From: Petunia secreta | Taxonomy: Eukaryota > Streptophyta > Magnoliopsida > Solanales > Solanaceae | Length of the DNA stretch: 64,000 nucleotides | Assembly: GCA_029990175.1 (NCBI GenBank) | Contig: JARKIP010000005.1 | Location: 52,627,001-52,691,000, forward strand | Reading direction: 5' to 3' | Shown here: positions 33,511-44,225 of the stretch, piece by piece | Layout: each line of letters starts with the position of its first letter | Position numbering within the stretch: position 1 is the stretch's first letter | Translations under genes and position numbers: made by a program | The notes under the pieces: generated by a model | Told to the model about the DNA's origin: nothing | Databases searched by the model: none | The model's input: only the letters and a program-made list of their open reading frames with translations

Positions 33511-33522
33511 TGACACGTGTCA
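33511..33522. promoter_or_regulatory. G-box palindrome upstream of the antisense gene
   Basis: TGACACGTGTCA is a perfect 12-bp palindrome containing CACGTG, the plant G-box bound by bZIP and bHLH factors. It lies about 105 bp upstream of the TATA box of the antisense gene. Confidence 0.55.
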
Positions 33523-33615
33523 CCCGTCCGTTGGTTAATCGAACGGCCACGCTGCTTTTTTTGTTTTTCCCCAACATTACAATGATGACTCTCTTCCACT
33601 TGCTTCCCCTACGCC

Positions 33616-33623
33616 TATAAATA
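33616..33623 (+). promoter_or_regulatory. TATA box of the antisense gene
   Basis: TATAAATA in the context CGCCTATAAATACC lies 138 bp upstream of the ATG at 33,754, outside the LTR. This suggests that the antisense gene has its own promoter. Transcription is not shown by the sequence. Confidence 0.6.
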
Positions 33624-33753
33624 CCTCGTCGCCTAGCCATTCTTGTCACTTCCAACTTTTAGCAAGCAACGGTGATCAAAAGAAGCAAAAACTCCCACTG
33701 CTCCCTTTGATCAATTCCATTTTGTTGATAATCTCAATTTTAACTCCGCTATC

Positions 33754-36679
33754 ATGTCTGTGACTCACTCTAGACAAGACTCCAGTGATTCAGGTGAGAG
33801 GGCAAGGATTGCTCAGTTCCCCGCCGCTGTAGGTAGCGGCGAAGCCGTTGCCACTGTGCCTGCGACTCAGTCAATCGCGACGGAAGCTGGTGGAGAGGTG
33901 ACGTCTAGCGTTAGTGTCCCTAAGCGGCGTAAAGAAAGAGCCAGGCGTGACATTGCTGCGGTAAACGAAGACGTCAGCCTAGAGATGGAGGATGACATCG
34001 TGGGTGATGACGCCATGGGGGTGGCTGGTGCCGATGACGTCACCTGTAGGGACGATGATACCGAAGGCGACGACGCCACGAGCGAGGGTGACGAGGCCGA
34101 GGGCGAGGATGACGCCGAGGCTGAAGTCGAAACTGGGGGTGAGCTGCCCGCCGCCGAGGGGGAGCATGAAGCCGAGGTGGGACCTTCGGGCCTTGAGAAG
34201 AAATTACCAAAGATTCCCCTCGAACAAGAGCTCGAGCCCCATCAAATAATCCCTTCTCACTTTGACAACGGGAAGGACCTCAAATTACAAAAACAGTCTG
34301 CGGATCAAGAAGAGAAGAACAGGATGATACCAGTGATTACAACTCCGACCCGAATCACTCAAGCTCACATTCAACGGGTTCGGAAGGATTATGCATTCAG
34401 GCCCGAGGTGAAAATAATCGTCCCTGACCCTACCAGCAGAGTTTGCCATCATGTGGTGGGGCTATCTTTTACATTCACCTACCCCTTCACCATTGGATTC
34501 ACCCTACTTGTCCATAGGGTTATTGATTATTTCTACCGGGCATACAACCTGTGCTTGGCTCAACTAGGCCCCAGCGTCTAGAGGGTCGTTCAATGCTTGG
34601 ATTGGCTGAGTATCGAAGCCGGGGTGAATTTCACTCTACATCACCTCAGCACCTCATTTCTCTTTATTATCCTTACTTCCATAAAGTCGGGGTTGTGGCT
34701 GTAAACAACCGAGGTAAATATGCGCTCCTTCACAAGAGCGAAGATCACGGGGACCGAGGCTGGAGTGATCGTTATGTTCTTTTGGAGACCAGCTTCCTAT
34801 CAACCGAACCTAACTTCCCAGAGAGGTGGAATAATACATGTAAGTTTTCGTTCGTCCTTGGTTTCTCCTTTTGCTTCCTCTCTCGTTTGCTGATTTTGAT
34901 ATATTTTTGTTCCCCAGCCAACAAAGTTGCTATCCTCCCCCCCGAAGGTTTGACCGAATGGGTCAAGGCAGTGATCAGGGCCCGCAAACGTCCCGTTCGG
35001 CCGTGGATGGAGATGGCTGCTGACTTCGGTTGGTAATGCAAAAGGCATGGTAGGTCATCAATAACTTACTGCATAAGTTGTTATCCCAACTCTTCTTGAT
35101 TTTATCGCTGACCTCTTTCTCCTCAGTATTAGGTTTTCCAGACCATGCCATCAACAAAAAGAAAGACAAGAAGAAGAAGAAGAAGAAGAAGAAGAAGAAG
35201 AAGAAGAAGAAAGATGAAGAGGATACCGAGTCGGATGATGATCTGGCTTCGGTGACAGGTCTAGCAGGTGACATGAAGGAGTTGAAGGCTTCAAAGTCTT
35301 CAAAAATTTCAAAGGGGGCCTCTGGTCAGGGGTCCTCTAAAGGTAAACCTCATCCTCAGTCAACTTGTCGGTTCTTGCTCCTCTTCATTCTTTAAAATTT
35401 TTTCATGTTACCCTTTGCAGGCGTGGAAAGGAAGAGAGCGGTTTCTAAGAAACCCTCTCGTTCTGTGGCTCCTCATATCGAGGAGGCGACTTCCCCTCTG
35501 CCCAAAGTAATGGTGGAATAGCACCAAAGGCTGATTGAAGAGACTGATGATGTAGCCGCCGAGGGCTTGGAGGTTTGTAGGGAGGTCTAGTTTGTTGACC
35601 TCGAAGATTAGGAACACAGCTCCGAGGCGGCAGTTGCCAAAGCCAAGGGCAAAGCCAAAGTCGGAGAGGTTGGCACTGCCGTCGCGGAGGAGGGGGGTTG
35701 GCACTAGCGCGGTCAAGGCGCAATCCGAGGCCGCGAGGGTTTCTTCCTCAGTTGGGTCTTTTCAAACACTTGAGGTGCAAACTTCTTCAAAATTGTTGGC
35801 GAGCACCCAAGGAGATATATTGAGTCTTATGACCTTGCTCAGCCCAAAAGAAGACAAAATTGTGCAGTCATTTCCCCCGGCTCAACTAGCTAGCACTCTC
35901 GCCGCCAATGCACTCAGAGTATGCTTTGATTTCCTCGATTTCTATTCTCTTTGGGATGTGTATTCATGCTGATCCTCAATGATTTTCCCCAGGGGTTTAT
36001 TCTATCGTTGAGGACTATTGAGCTCGAGGCCACGAGGGCCGAGGAGGTGCAGCGCAAGGGTCGTGCCTGGGACAGGCAAAAAGACAGCTTCAAAGCGCAA
36101 ATAGCCGAGCTGAAGGCCAATTTGTCCAAGTCCCAGTCCGATCTTCATGATGCTGAGTCGGCTGCCGAGACGAAGATTAAAGCCCTCGATGACGGCTTCC
36201 ATGTTGAGCGTTCGAGGCTGGAGGCTGAAGTTGCAAGACTAACTGCCGAGCTGACCCAAGCAAGGGGCAAGTCCGAGGAGATGGCCAAAAAGCACCACGA
36301 GCAGCTGAGAAAGCATGTGCTTCATATTCAGAGGTTGGAGGGTGAGACCTCCAAACTTTCAGCTCGTGAAGCCGAGGTTGAAGCTCTTCGGGACGAAATC
36401 GCTGATCGCAAAGACAGAGCTAAGATCAAGGCCAAGAGGGCGGAGCTGGATAAGCAATGGGCCGTTATCAAGTCTCGGTTGAAGCTGCTCAAGCAATGTC
36501 GTGCTGGGGAGCTCAACTTGGAAGAAGAAATCGCTAAGGCCGAAGGGAAGGCGGCAAAGGCTCAAGCTATCATTGATGACCTCCCATCAAGTGAGGCCTC
36601 GAGCGATGATGAAGATGAAGAAGATGAAGAAGATGCCGAGGGGGACTCCGAGGAGGGAGGTGACGCTCCCGAGGCTTAG
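33754..36679 (+). pseudogene. Antisense multi-exon gene of the Tat-like element (plant gypsy-type putative transposase/coiled-coil protein)
   Basis: The ATG at 33,754 opens MSVTHSRQDSSDSGERAR, followed by a long acidic, Asp/Glu/Gly-rich stretch. A folded segment follows (YPFTIGFTLLVHRVIDYFYR, then RGWSDRYVLLETSF) that resembles the domain filed as putative gypsy-type transposon protein (PF04195, from memory). Probable introns lie at about 34,841-34,918, 35,036-35,125, 35,342-35,420 and 35,920-35,992, each with GT and CAG edges. A (AAG)n Lys tract at 35,168-35,210 is followed by an acidic segment. The last exon encodes about 220 residues of charged coiled coil with a DDEDEEDEEDAEGDSEEGG tail. 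Defects: TAG at 34,579 where relatives have Trp, a frameshift near 34,650, TAG at 35,518 and further stops near 35,590-35,710. It lies head-on to pol. Confidence 0.7.
35161..35216. repeat. (AAG)n microsatellite inside the antisense gene
   Basis: About 15 uninterrupted AAG triplets after GACAAG encode a lysine tract in the antisense reading frame, next to an acidic segment. Confidence 0.9.
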
Positions 36680-36706
36680 ACTTCTGTTAGCATTTTTTGC
36701 TTTGGT

Positions 36707-36782
36707 AAGCCTTCGGGCTTTTTTGTGCTTATGTTTTGGACCTTCGGGTCCTTTTGATGTGAATACTTTCAGCCTTCGGGCT
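36707..36782 (+). other. Three UUCG-loop hairpins after the antisense gene
   Basis: AAGCCTTCGGGCTT (36,707-36,720), GGACCTTCGGGTCC (36,738-36,751) and AGCCTTCGGGCT (36,771-36,782) are perfect stems closed by the very stable C(UUCG)G tetraloop. The first two are followed by T-runs. They begin 28 bp after the stop codon at 36,679, in what would be the 3' UTR. Confidence 0.7.
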
Positions 36783-37401
36783 TATTAATGGAATGACTTA
36801 GTATCTTTTATCTTAAGTGTTAGTTTTTGCATGTACCGAATACTTTAAAATAGATAGCTCGCTTGCAAGACTTAATTGAATTAAACCGATGCAAACTTAG
36901 AACGACATCTCGTCCTCGAGTCGATGCATATAGTGCAGCTTCGGGGTGCAAAGTTATAGAAATAAATAGATGTGGAATCAAGTTTATTGCATTAATAATA
37001 TTTAACGAGCCAAAATAGGCCTTTTACATAAAGCCAAGTCGAAGCAGACCTTGGGCGCAAAAAAGTAAATTAACAATATGTCGCTATCGGGCGTAATTAC
37101 AATGCACTAAGGAATGCACTAAGCTATTCTTCGGGTGTTAGTCCCCGGTTATCGAATAGACAGGCTTCGGTTGGGAGGCTCAGTGTCGACCTCAGTTGCA
37201 AACTGCCTCTTACTCCCCCCAGTATTCGGGTGCGAATCTTGATGAAGATCCGAGCACTGGAAGTCGTTTTATCTGCTTCCTGAAAAGGTCAAGCAAAATG
37301 AAACGGGGAGCAAGTTAGTACACTTCAACTGAAGCCCTAGGAGCGTTATTCGGCTCGAGGCTGTGGGTAGATCTAAAAAGGTTAAGGAATATTTACCTCG
37401 A
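36783..37401. other. Spacer between the converging antisense gene and pol
   Basis: No domain-bearing ORF. The stretch is AT-rich to about 37,070 and then has CTTCGG-rich words. It should contain the 3' ends of both converging transcripts. Confidence 0.4.
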
Positions 37402-40400
37402 TTAGAAGTAGTACCACTTTAAATTGGAAATGTTCCAATTTAAAAGTTCGGGCGCACCTTGCAGATCTTCAATATGATAAGATCCTTTTCCCACAATTGC
37501 TTTGACTCTGTAAGGTCCTTCCCGATTTGCGACAAGCTTTCCCCCATTTTCTTCCTTCGTTGACTGGTTTGTAGCCTTTAGCACATAATCGCCAACTTTG
37601 AAATCTCTAAGTTTGGCCTTCCTATTGAGGTATGCTTCGATCTGTCTTTTTTGAGCAACTAGCTCCACCAAAGTCAACTCTCTTTTCTCGACGGTGCTGT
37701 TCTTCTTAGTTGTCCGCATGGCCCATAACACGCCTGGAAACTCCTCGGGCCAAGGACATTTTTTCTCATCGAGCCTTTTCTTGAGATTTTCGATTATAAT
37801 TCTGTTCGAAGACTCAGCTTGGCCATTGGCACTTGGATGATAGGGGGTCGAAGCAATTCTTTTGATCCCCCATTGTTTGAAGAAATCAGTGATGGCTGCT
37901 CCCATGAACTGTTTACCATTGTCGCAAGCAATTTCCCTCGGGACACCGAACCTATGGATGATGTTTTTCTTGATGAAATCGATTACTTGTTTCTGTTTAA
38001 CCTCGGTGAGAGCTCCTGCTTCCACCTATTTATTAAAGTAATCAGTTAATACGAGAATGAACCGAACACCACCTTTCCCTTCGGTAAGGGTCCAGCAATA
38101 TCCATCCCCCACTTCATGAAAGGCCATGGTAATACGACCGAATGCAGAGGTTCAGCCTGTTGATGGATCATCCATGCATGGCGTTGGCACTTATCACATT
38201 TTTGCACGAAGGCCTTTGCATCTGCGCTGATGGTGGGCCAATAATACCCAGCTCTTAGTAATTTGCGCACCAAAGACTTTCCCCCTGAGTGATTGCCACT
38301 CTCGCCTTCGTGAACCTCGGCCATCACATATCTAGCCTTATCTGGACCCAAACACTTGGTCATCGGGCCACAGTACAACCTCTTGTACAAATTACCCTCG
38401 ATCATATAGTATGAAGCCGCTTGGGTCCTCAACTTTTTGGCTTCCTTTTTGTCTTGGGGGACAGTCCTCGAGTCGAAGTAAGAGATAAACTTACTCCGCC
38501 AATCCCGTTTGTGATCCACCGAGTTGATCTGCAATTTCATCTCTCTCATTTGTGCAGATAGCAACCGAACCACTGAATCAGTCCCCGATTGGGCTTCATC
38601 GACCGCCGAACCCAAGTTTTCCAGGGCATTGGCCTCGGTATTTTCCTCCTAAGGCACTTTTTTAATTTGCCATTCTTGGAATTGGGCCAAAATTCTCTGT
38701 GCTCGGTCCAAGAATAGCTGGATTCTGGGCTCTCGAGCCGTGTATTCGCCAAGCACTTGATTTACTACCAGCTGTGAGTAGCATCTCAACTCAATTGTTT
38801 CCACCCCCATTTCTTTAGCTAACTCCAAGCCTACCAAGGCTGCTTCGTATTTGGCCTCGTTGTTGGTCACCTTTTTTAACCGGACCGAATGCCTGATTTT
38901 TCCTCGGTGGGTGCTTTCAGCACTATGCCTAATCCTGAACCCTTGGAATTAGTTGCCTCATCTGAAGTATCTATAGCCCCGAAGCTGTTCTTTTCGATAT
39001 TGAGTTCTCCTTTTTGGCTTGGGGCAGGATTCCAACACTAAAATCAGTTATGAAGTCAGCCAAGACCTGGGACTTGATGGCTGTTCGGGGTTGATAAGTG
39101 ATGTCATATTCGCTTAATTCTACCGCCCATTTTGATAAATCCCCGATAACTCAGGCTTATGCAATATACTCCTCATGGGGAAGGTTGAAACTACAGCTAT
39201 TGGGTGATATTGGAAGTAAGGTCGTAGTTTTCGGGCAGTAACAATTAAACCAAGTGCTAGTATTTCCATGTGTGGGTACCTGGTCTCAGCATCGAGGAGC
39301 GTCTTGCTCACATAATAGATGGGTTGTTGCTTGCCATCTTCCTCCCGAACCATCACCGCGCTAACTGATACCTCGGACACAGCCAAGTAAACTAGCAATA
39401 TTTCACCATCCTTCGGCTTGGCGAGCAACGCCGCGTTAGCCAGGTAGCGTTTCAAATCTTTCAGCGCTTCTTTACACTCAGGTGTCCATTCAAAGTGATT
39501 GTTTTCCCTCAAAACAGAGAAGAATTTGTGGCATAGCTCCGAGGAACTTGAGAGAACCGGCTCAAGGCAGCGATTCGGCCAGTTAAGCGCTGAACTTCTT
39601 TCACCCCAGTCAGCTCTTCGGGGATTTCCTCGATGGCTTTAATCTTATCTGGGTTTGCTTCGATCCCTCGTTCTAAGACGATGAATCCCAAGAATTTTCC
39701 CGATCCCGCGCCGAAGGCACACTTCTCAGGATTTAATTTCATGCCATATTGCCTTAGAATGGCAAAAGCTTCCCTCAGGTGATTCAAATGATCCTCCATT
39801 CGAATTGACTTGATGAGCATATCATCTATGTAGACTTCCATAGATTTTCCAATATACTCCTTGAACATGCGACACACCAACCTCTGGTACGTCATTCCGG
39901 CGTTCTTCAAATAGAAAGGCATCACCTTATAACAAAAGGTACCTCGGTCAGTGATGAATGAGGTTTTTTCTTCGTCCTTCAGATTCATGAGGATCTGGTT
40001 GTAGCCCGAATAAGCATTCAAGAAGGTTAATAGTTTGTGCCTAGCAGTGGAGTCTATTAACCTGTCTATCTGTGGCAATAGGTAGGAGTCTTTGGGACAA
40101 GCCTTGTTCAAATCAGTGTAATCGACGCACATCCTCCATTTGCCATTTTTCTTCAGTACGACGACCACATTAGCCAGCCACTCGAGATGCTTTACCTCCC
40201 TTATGAAACCATTTTCTTGCAACTTTGTGGTTTCATCTTCGATCGCTTTCTTTTTAACTCCGACGATAGGTCTTTTCTCTGCTTCACCGGGGTGAATTTC
40301 GGGTCTACATTCAGCTTGTGGGTCATGATCTTCGGATCGATACCAATTATGTCTGAATGTGACCAAGCGAAGCAATCGTTGTTGGACCTTAAAACTTCGA

Positions 40401-41140
40401 TGATTGCAAACTTCGACTCGGGGTCCAACTCTGAGCCGACAAATACCTTTCTTTCAGGAAAATCTTTCAATAGGGTGAAAGACTCCAGTTCCACAGTAGT
40501 GGAGTCCTCGGCTTTTTTTGTTTCCGAGGCTCTTGAATGCACACCGAGATCTTTTAAACTTCTCCTCGGAGGTCCTCCTCGCTTGACCCCGGTTGCATTA
40601 GTTGCTAGTGTCTTGGCCCGGTCGGGACGACTCCACTTCTCAACGCAATCGAATAGCACTCTCTTGCTACTCGCTGCTCTCCCTTTATTGATCGAACTCC
40701 CCAAGGTGTAGGGAATTTGATCACTAGATGCAGCGTGGAGGGGACAGCCTCCATGGAGTGGATCCATGGTCTGCCGAGGATCACATTGTATACTATGTCC
40801 TCGGGCAACACTTGGAACAGTGTTTCCTAGCCAACTCCTTCAGCAAATGTTTTGAGTGTAATTTCACCCAAAGTTTTATCCGTGGAGTTGTTGAAGCCAG
40901 TCAACACTGTTGCCTTGGGGATGACTTCCCCTTTGAGCCACATCTTCTTAATGGCCCCGTAGCTGATTATGTTGACCGAGCTACCGGGGTCAATGAAGAC
41001 TCATTTGATGTCCGAGTCATTGATTCTCAGCATGATGACCAAGGCATCGTGGTGAGGGAACATCATCCCATCACAATCATCATCATCAAATACGATTTCT
41101 TTACCCCGAGCCCCCAACTCGAGTTCTCTTTTCTATTGTG
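37402..41140 (-). pseudogene. Tat-like gypsy pol: protease, reverse transcriptase, RNase H, second RNase H, integrase
   Basis: Domains run from high to low coordinates. The protease (about 41,030-40,700) carries VFIDPGSSVNIIS and later VILGRPWIH. Reverse transcriptase (40,375-39,509) carries WRMCVDYTDLNKACPKD, the catalytic VYIDDMLIKS and KCAFGAGSGKFLGF. RNase H (39,512-39,120) carries the ILLVYLAVS, YYVSKTLLDAETRY and PYFQYHPIAV boxes. A second RNase H (about 39,000-38,649) retains NSKGSGLG, NNEAKYEAALVGLELA and CYSQLVVNQV, but its first catalytic Asp box is altered. Integrase (38,615-37,402) has the CDKC zinc end and the DDE residues in WGMDIAGPLP, IACDNGKQF and NGQAESSNR. Frameshifts lie near 38,050 and 38,640, and several stops are present. 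No chromodomain is seen. Confidence 0.9.
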
Positions 41141-41254
41141 ATTGACAACTTGGCGAATTTCTTTGCGGCTGCGAAATTCACCGCGTTCACCTCTGACCCC
41201 ATTGTGATAACATTTACAACTCTCTCTGGGGGTGGAGCCCGAGGTGGCTGTCCA

Positions 41255-42849
41255 TCACCTTGGTTTTTTGAATAGTTGTCCCTTGTCAGTAAGGAATTCG
41301 GCCAACACACCTTTTTTCAACAAATGAGTCACCTCGAGGCGTAATGCTTTGCAGTCCTCGGTTCGATGGCCATAATCCACGTGGAACTCACAGTGCAAGT
41401 TTTGGTCTCTTTTGTCCGCTGGAGTTCTCATATCTTTGGGTACTCTTACCCCGGCAGTCCCCTTGACTACGTTGACCATCTTTGAGGTCGATATATTAAA
41501 ATTGTAGTCAGGGATCCGAGGTAGTTCTTTCTTTGAATCCGAAGCTGGCCTGAGGAATTTCTTTGGTTCGTGTTAGAGTGAACCTTTCCTCCGAGCCGTT
41601 GGCTTATATGTGGGCTTGTGAATGAGTTTCCGAAGGAATTTCCCAACCTTTGGCTGACAGGCTGCCTTGTGGAGGTATATGGTTCATACCTCCCCTTCGG
41701 ATTTCCTCGCGACGTCTCGGCGTGATACGAGGATTCGCCTCGGTTTTTTTAATTATAACCTCGGCTTTTAAACTCAGCCTCCTCCAGCCTGATCTTGGAG
41801 TAAGCCCGTTTGTGTAGATCTTCCCATGTTAAAACTTGGTATTGTTGAAGCTCTTTTCGCAATTCAGCAGCGGCGTCAGAATTACAAACATTGATACCCT
41901 TTTCAAATGCCATGATGGCCAGGGTATCATCCATCCGAGGTAGCTCCATGCGCTCAGCATGAAAGCGTTCAAGGAACTCCTTAAGTGGCTCGCCGGGCCG
42001 TTGCTTGACTTTGCTTATATCCTCCTTCCTCTGAAGAATTTTTTGAGCTCCGGTGTGGGCCTTAACGAAGGCATTGGTCATTTCCTTGAAGGTGGAAATT
42101 GACCCCGCTGGTAGACACATGTACCAGCGCAGCGCTCCTTTCTCCAAGGATTCGCCAAACTTCTTTAAGAACATTGACTCGAGCTCTATTGCCGTTAAGT
42201 CATTGCTCTTTACCATCGCCATGTACTCCCTTACACGCTCTTTGGGATTGGTGGTTCCATCATACTTTTTTAAGAACATGAGCTTGAAGTTTTTAGGAGT
42301 TGGAGCTGGAGCCGCGTCGGGCTTGAATGGCAACTCCCTGTATTGATCTATGTCAAGCTCATCTTCGGTCTTTGTTATCCCCGGTACGCTCTCGAGGCAC
42401 TTTTAGACGCGTGCCTCGATGCGAGCTTCAACGCGCGCCTCGACGTGTGCCTCAATTTCCCTGATCAACCTCTCAACGTCGACCGAGGATGTAGTTTCTG
42501 CCACGGTGGGAATCGTCCCGAAGTATGGCATTGTGCTGGGTATGTTTCCCGAACCCCCAGACGTGGCCCCATTGGGAGGTCCCCCAATTATTGTGCCCGT
42601 AGGAACGAAGGTCGAGATGCCTCCATTTGGAGCCGAAGGCTGGGTGCCGTTCGGTGCTGAACTGTTCCTCGCCTCTAACGAGGCGCGGAATTCGGCGTTG
42701 ATATGCGCATTCTCATCCTGCCGTTCTTGAAGGGCTTTGAGCGAAGCAACAACAAAAGCTTGGAAGGCTTCAGTCGTCATTGGAGATGAGGACTGTTGGT
42801 TCGATGGAACGTCAGTCTGATCATCAAGATTTCTACTGCTGTCGGCCAT
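41255..42849 (-). pseudogene. Tat-like gypsy gag
   Basis: The start MADSSRNLDDQTDVPSNQQS at 42,849 lies about 70 bp inside the primer-binding site. A variable N-terminal region with EARVEARIEARV repeats ends at a stop near 42,403. The gag core (42,333-41,749) reads YDGTTNPKERVREYMAMV, WYMCLPAGSISTF and RPGEPLKEFLERFHAERMEL and matches retrotransposon gag. A C-terminal Cys-His box, CEFHVDYGHRTEDC, lies near 41,375-41,420. Stops and frameshifts separate these pieces. Confidence 0.9.
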
Positions 42850-42920
42850 GTCGTCGTTGAAAAATTATAGGCTTTAACGAAAAAGAATGCTGAACTTTAG
42901 AACAAAGCGTTTCTGCTTAT

Positions 42921-42940
42921 ATCCCCACAGACGGCGCCAA
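42921..42940 (-). promoter_or_regulatory. Primer-binding site of the Tat-like element
   Basis: The minus strand reads TTGGCGCCGTCTGTGGGGAT two bases after the LTR end CATACA. TGGCGCC at this place is the usual start of a tRNA primer-binding site in many plant gypsy elements. Confidence 0.8.
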
Positions 42941-43143
42941 TTTGTATGGGCCTAAATTAGTTTAGGATCACAAATCGAATTTGGATTAGAATATAAGCAA
43001 ATCTTCGTATCAAAGTCAGGAAAATGTGAGAAATAAGCGTAAAATGCGAGAAAATAACTGGATTTCAATATATCATAGTGAGTACAAATTTTGCCAGAGT
43101 TTCTGTATGTATTTCTGAATGAATGCAATACAAAATGAAGTAC

Positions 43144-43151
43144 TATTTATA
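43144..43151 (-). promoter_or_regulatory. TATA box of the inner LTR arm
   Basis: TATAAATA on the minus strand lies at the same relative place as the TATA box of the left LTR. It would drive transcription leftward into the element. Confidence 0.6.
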
Positions 43152-43579
43152 GGCTAGGAAGCTTGCCCCACGTTCTCGACGACTCATTCATGGCCGCCCT
43201 CACATCTGCAGCATCTATGGATGAGGTTAGTGGGAAAAGTAGTGGGCTGCAAAGCCGTTTGACTCGAGGTGCTTCACCGAGGCTCAAGTGTATGACCTCG
43301 GCGGTAGGGCCTTGCTGCTTGACTCGAGGCGCTTCACCTCGGTCAAGCAGCAAGGACCTACCGCCGAGGTCATACACTTGAGCCTCGGTGAAGCGCCTCG
43401 AGTCAAGCAGCAAGGCCCTACCTCCGAGGTCATACACTTGAGCCTCGGTGAAGCGCCTCGAGTCAAGCGGCTTTGCAGCCCACTACTTCAACCTACTATT
43501 TTTCCCACTAACCTCATCTATAGATGCTGCAGACGTGGGGGGGCCGATGAATGAGTCGTATGGGGCAAGCTCGCTAGCC

Positions 43580-43587
43580 TATAAATA
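43580..43587 (+). promoter_or_regulatory. TATA box of the inverted outer LTR arm
   Basis: TATAAATA on the plus strand is the mirror copy of the TATA box at 43,144. If active it would drive transcription rightward, out of the element. Confidence 0.55.
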
Positions 43588-43793
43588 GTACTTCATTTTG
43601 TATTGCATTCATTCAGAAATACATACAGAAACTCTGGCAAAATTTGTACTCACTACGATATATTGAAATCCAGTTATTTTCTCGTATTTTACGCTTATTT
43701 CTCGCATTTTCCTGACTTTGATACGAAGATTTGCTTATATTCTAACCCAAATTCGATTTGTGATCCTAAACTGATTTAGGCCCATACAAGCAC

Positions 43794-44225
43794 GAAGCTG
43801 AAAAGAAAACATAACGATTAAACTTATGATTTTAAACATATCATGCAATTGTATGATTTTGAAATAATGTCATTAAGGGTCAAATATGAATTCAACAGTT
43901 AAAACTTTTTCAAATGTAGAAAAGCAGATACTTTTCTAGAATAGATACTTTTTTAGAACAAACTAAAAATGATAGAATACCACAATATGGAGCAAAGCTA
44001 AAAAATAATAAAAATAGTTATTATAAAGGAGATATAACTATATATGACATACTAGCCCACTTTTCCTGATGCTAAGAAATTAAAATATGCTTGCACAACC
44101 TTCTTACACATTTTAATATTAAAATGAAAACACACATATGCACGCAATACTGGAAAACAGATAAAACACATTTAATCTTTGATCTTTAAGATACAAATGA
44201 ACAAAATTGTTCCAGTTAAGATCAC
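43794..44225. other. AT-rich spacer between the gypsy and copia elements
   Basis: 432 bp without an ORF or recognised repeat. The first bases (GAAGCTGAAAAG) continue the target of the Tat-like element. Confidence 0.5.

Larger units (their letters stand above)
32810..43788 (-). mobile_element. Complete Tat-lineage-like Ty3/gypsy element with aberrant right LTR
   Basis: The element is bounded by the 5-bp direct repeat AGCAC (32,805-32,809 and 43,789-43,793). Its coding order on the minus strand is gag, protease, reverse transcriptase, RNase H, second RNase H, integrase. A separate antisense gene lies between integrase and the 3' LTR. The second RNase H and the extra antisense ORF are features of the Tat lineage of plant gypsy elements. 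All coding parts carry stops or frameshifts. The left LTR is ordinary (561 bp). The right LTR is a palindrome that lacks its U3 end, so both outer termini begin TGTATGGGCC. Confidence 0.9.
42943..43788. repeat. Right LTR as a large palindrome
   Basis: The inner arm starts TGTATGGGCCTAAAT at 42,943 and the outer arm ends ATTTAGGCCCATACA at 43,788. The arms mirror each other about a centre near 43,333, where CCTTGCTGCTTGAC (43,310-43,323) pairs with GTCAAGCAGCAAGG (43,342-43,355). Compared with the left LTR, the inner arm covers U5, R and part of U3 and then departs at the centre; about 200 bp of U3 are missing. The outer arm also holds a direct duplication of about 60 bp, around TGAGCCTCGGTGAAGCGCCT at 43,379 and 43,439. 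Confidence 0.9.

Noticed and set aside
35078..35395. ORF of 105 codons with a lysine run as a separate gene
   Set aside because: It is one exon region of the antisense gene around an AAG microsatellite, with flanking acceptor and donor-like sites.
36707..36782. Bacterial-type intrinsic terminators
   Set aside because: The UUCG hairpins with T-runs look like them, but the context is a plant retrotransposon. I report them as RNA hairpins only.
40187..41141. Plus-strand ORFs of 174 and 137 codons
   Set aside because: They are shadows of the minus-strand protease and reverse transcriptase regions of the Tat-like element.
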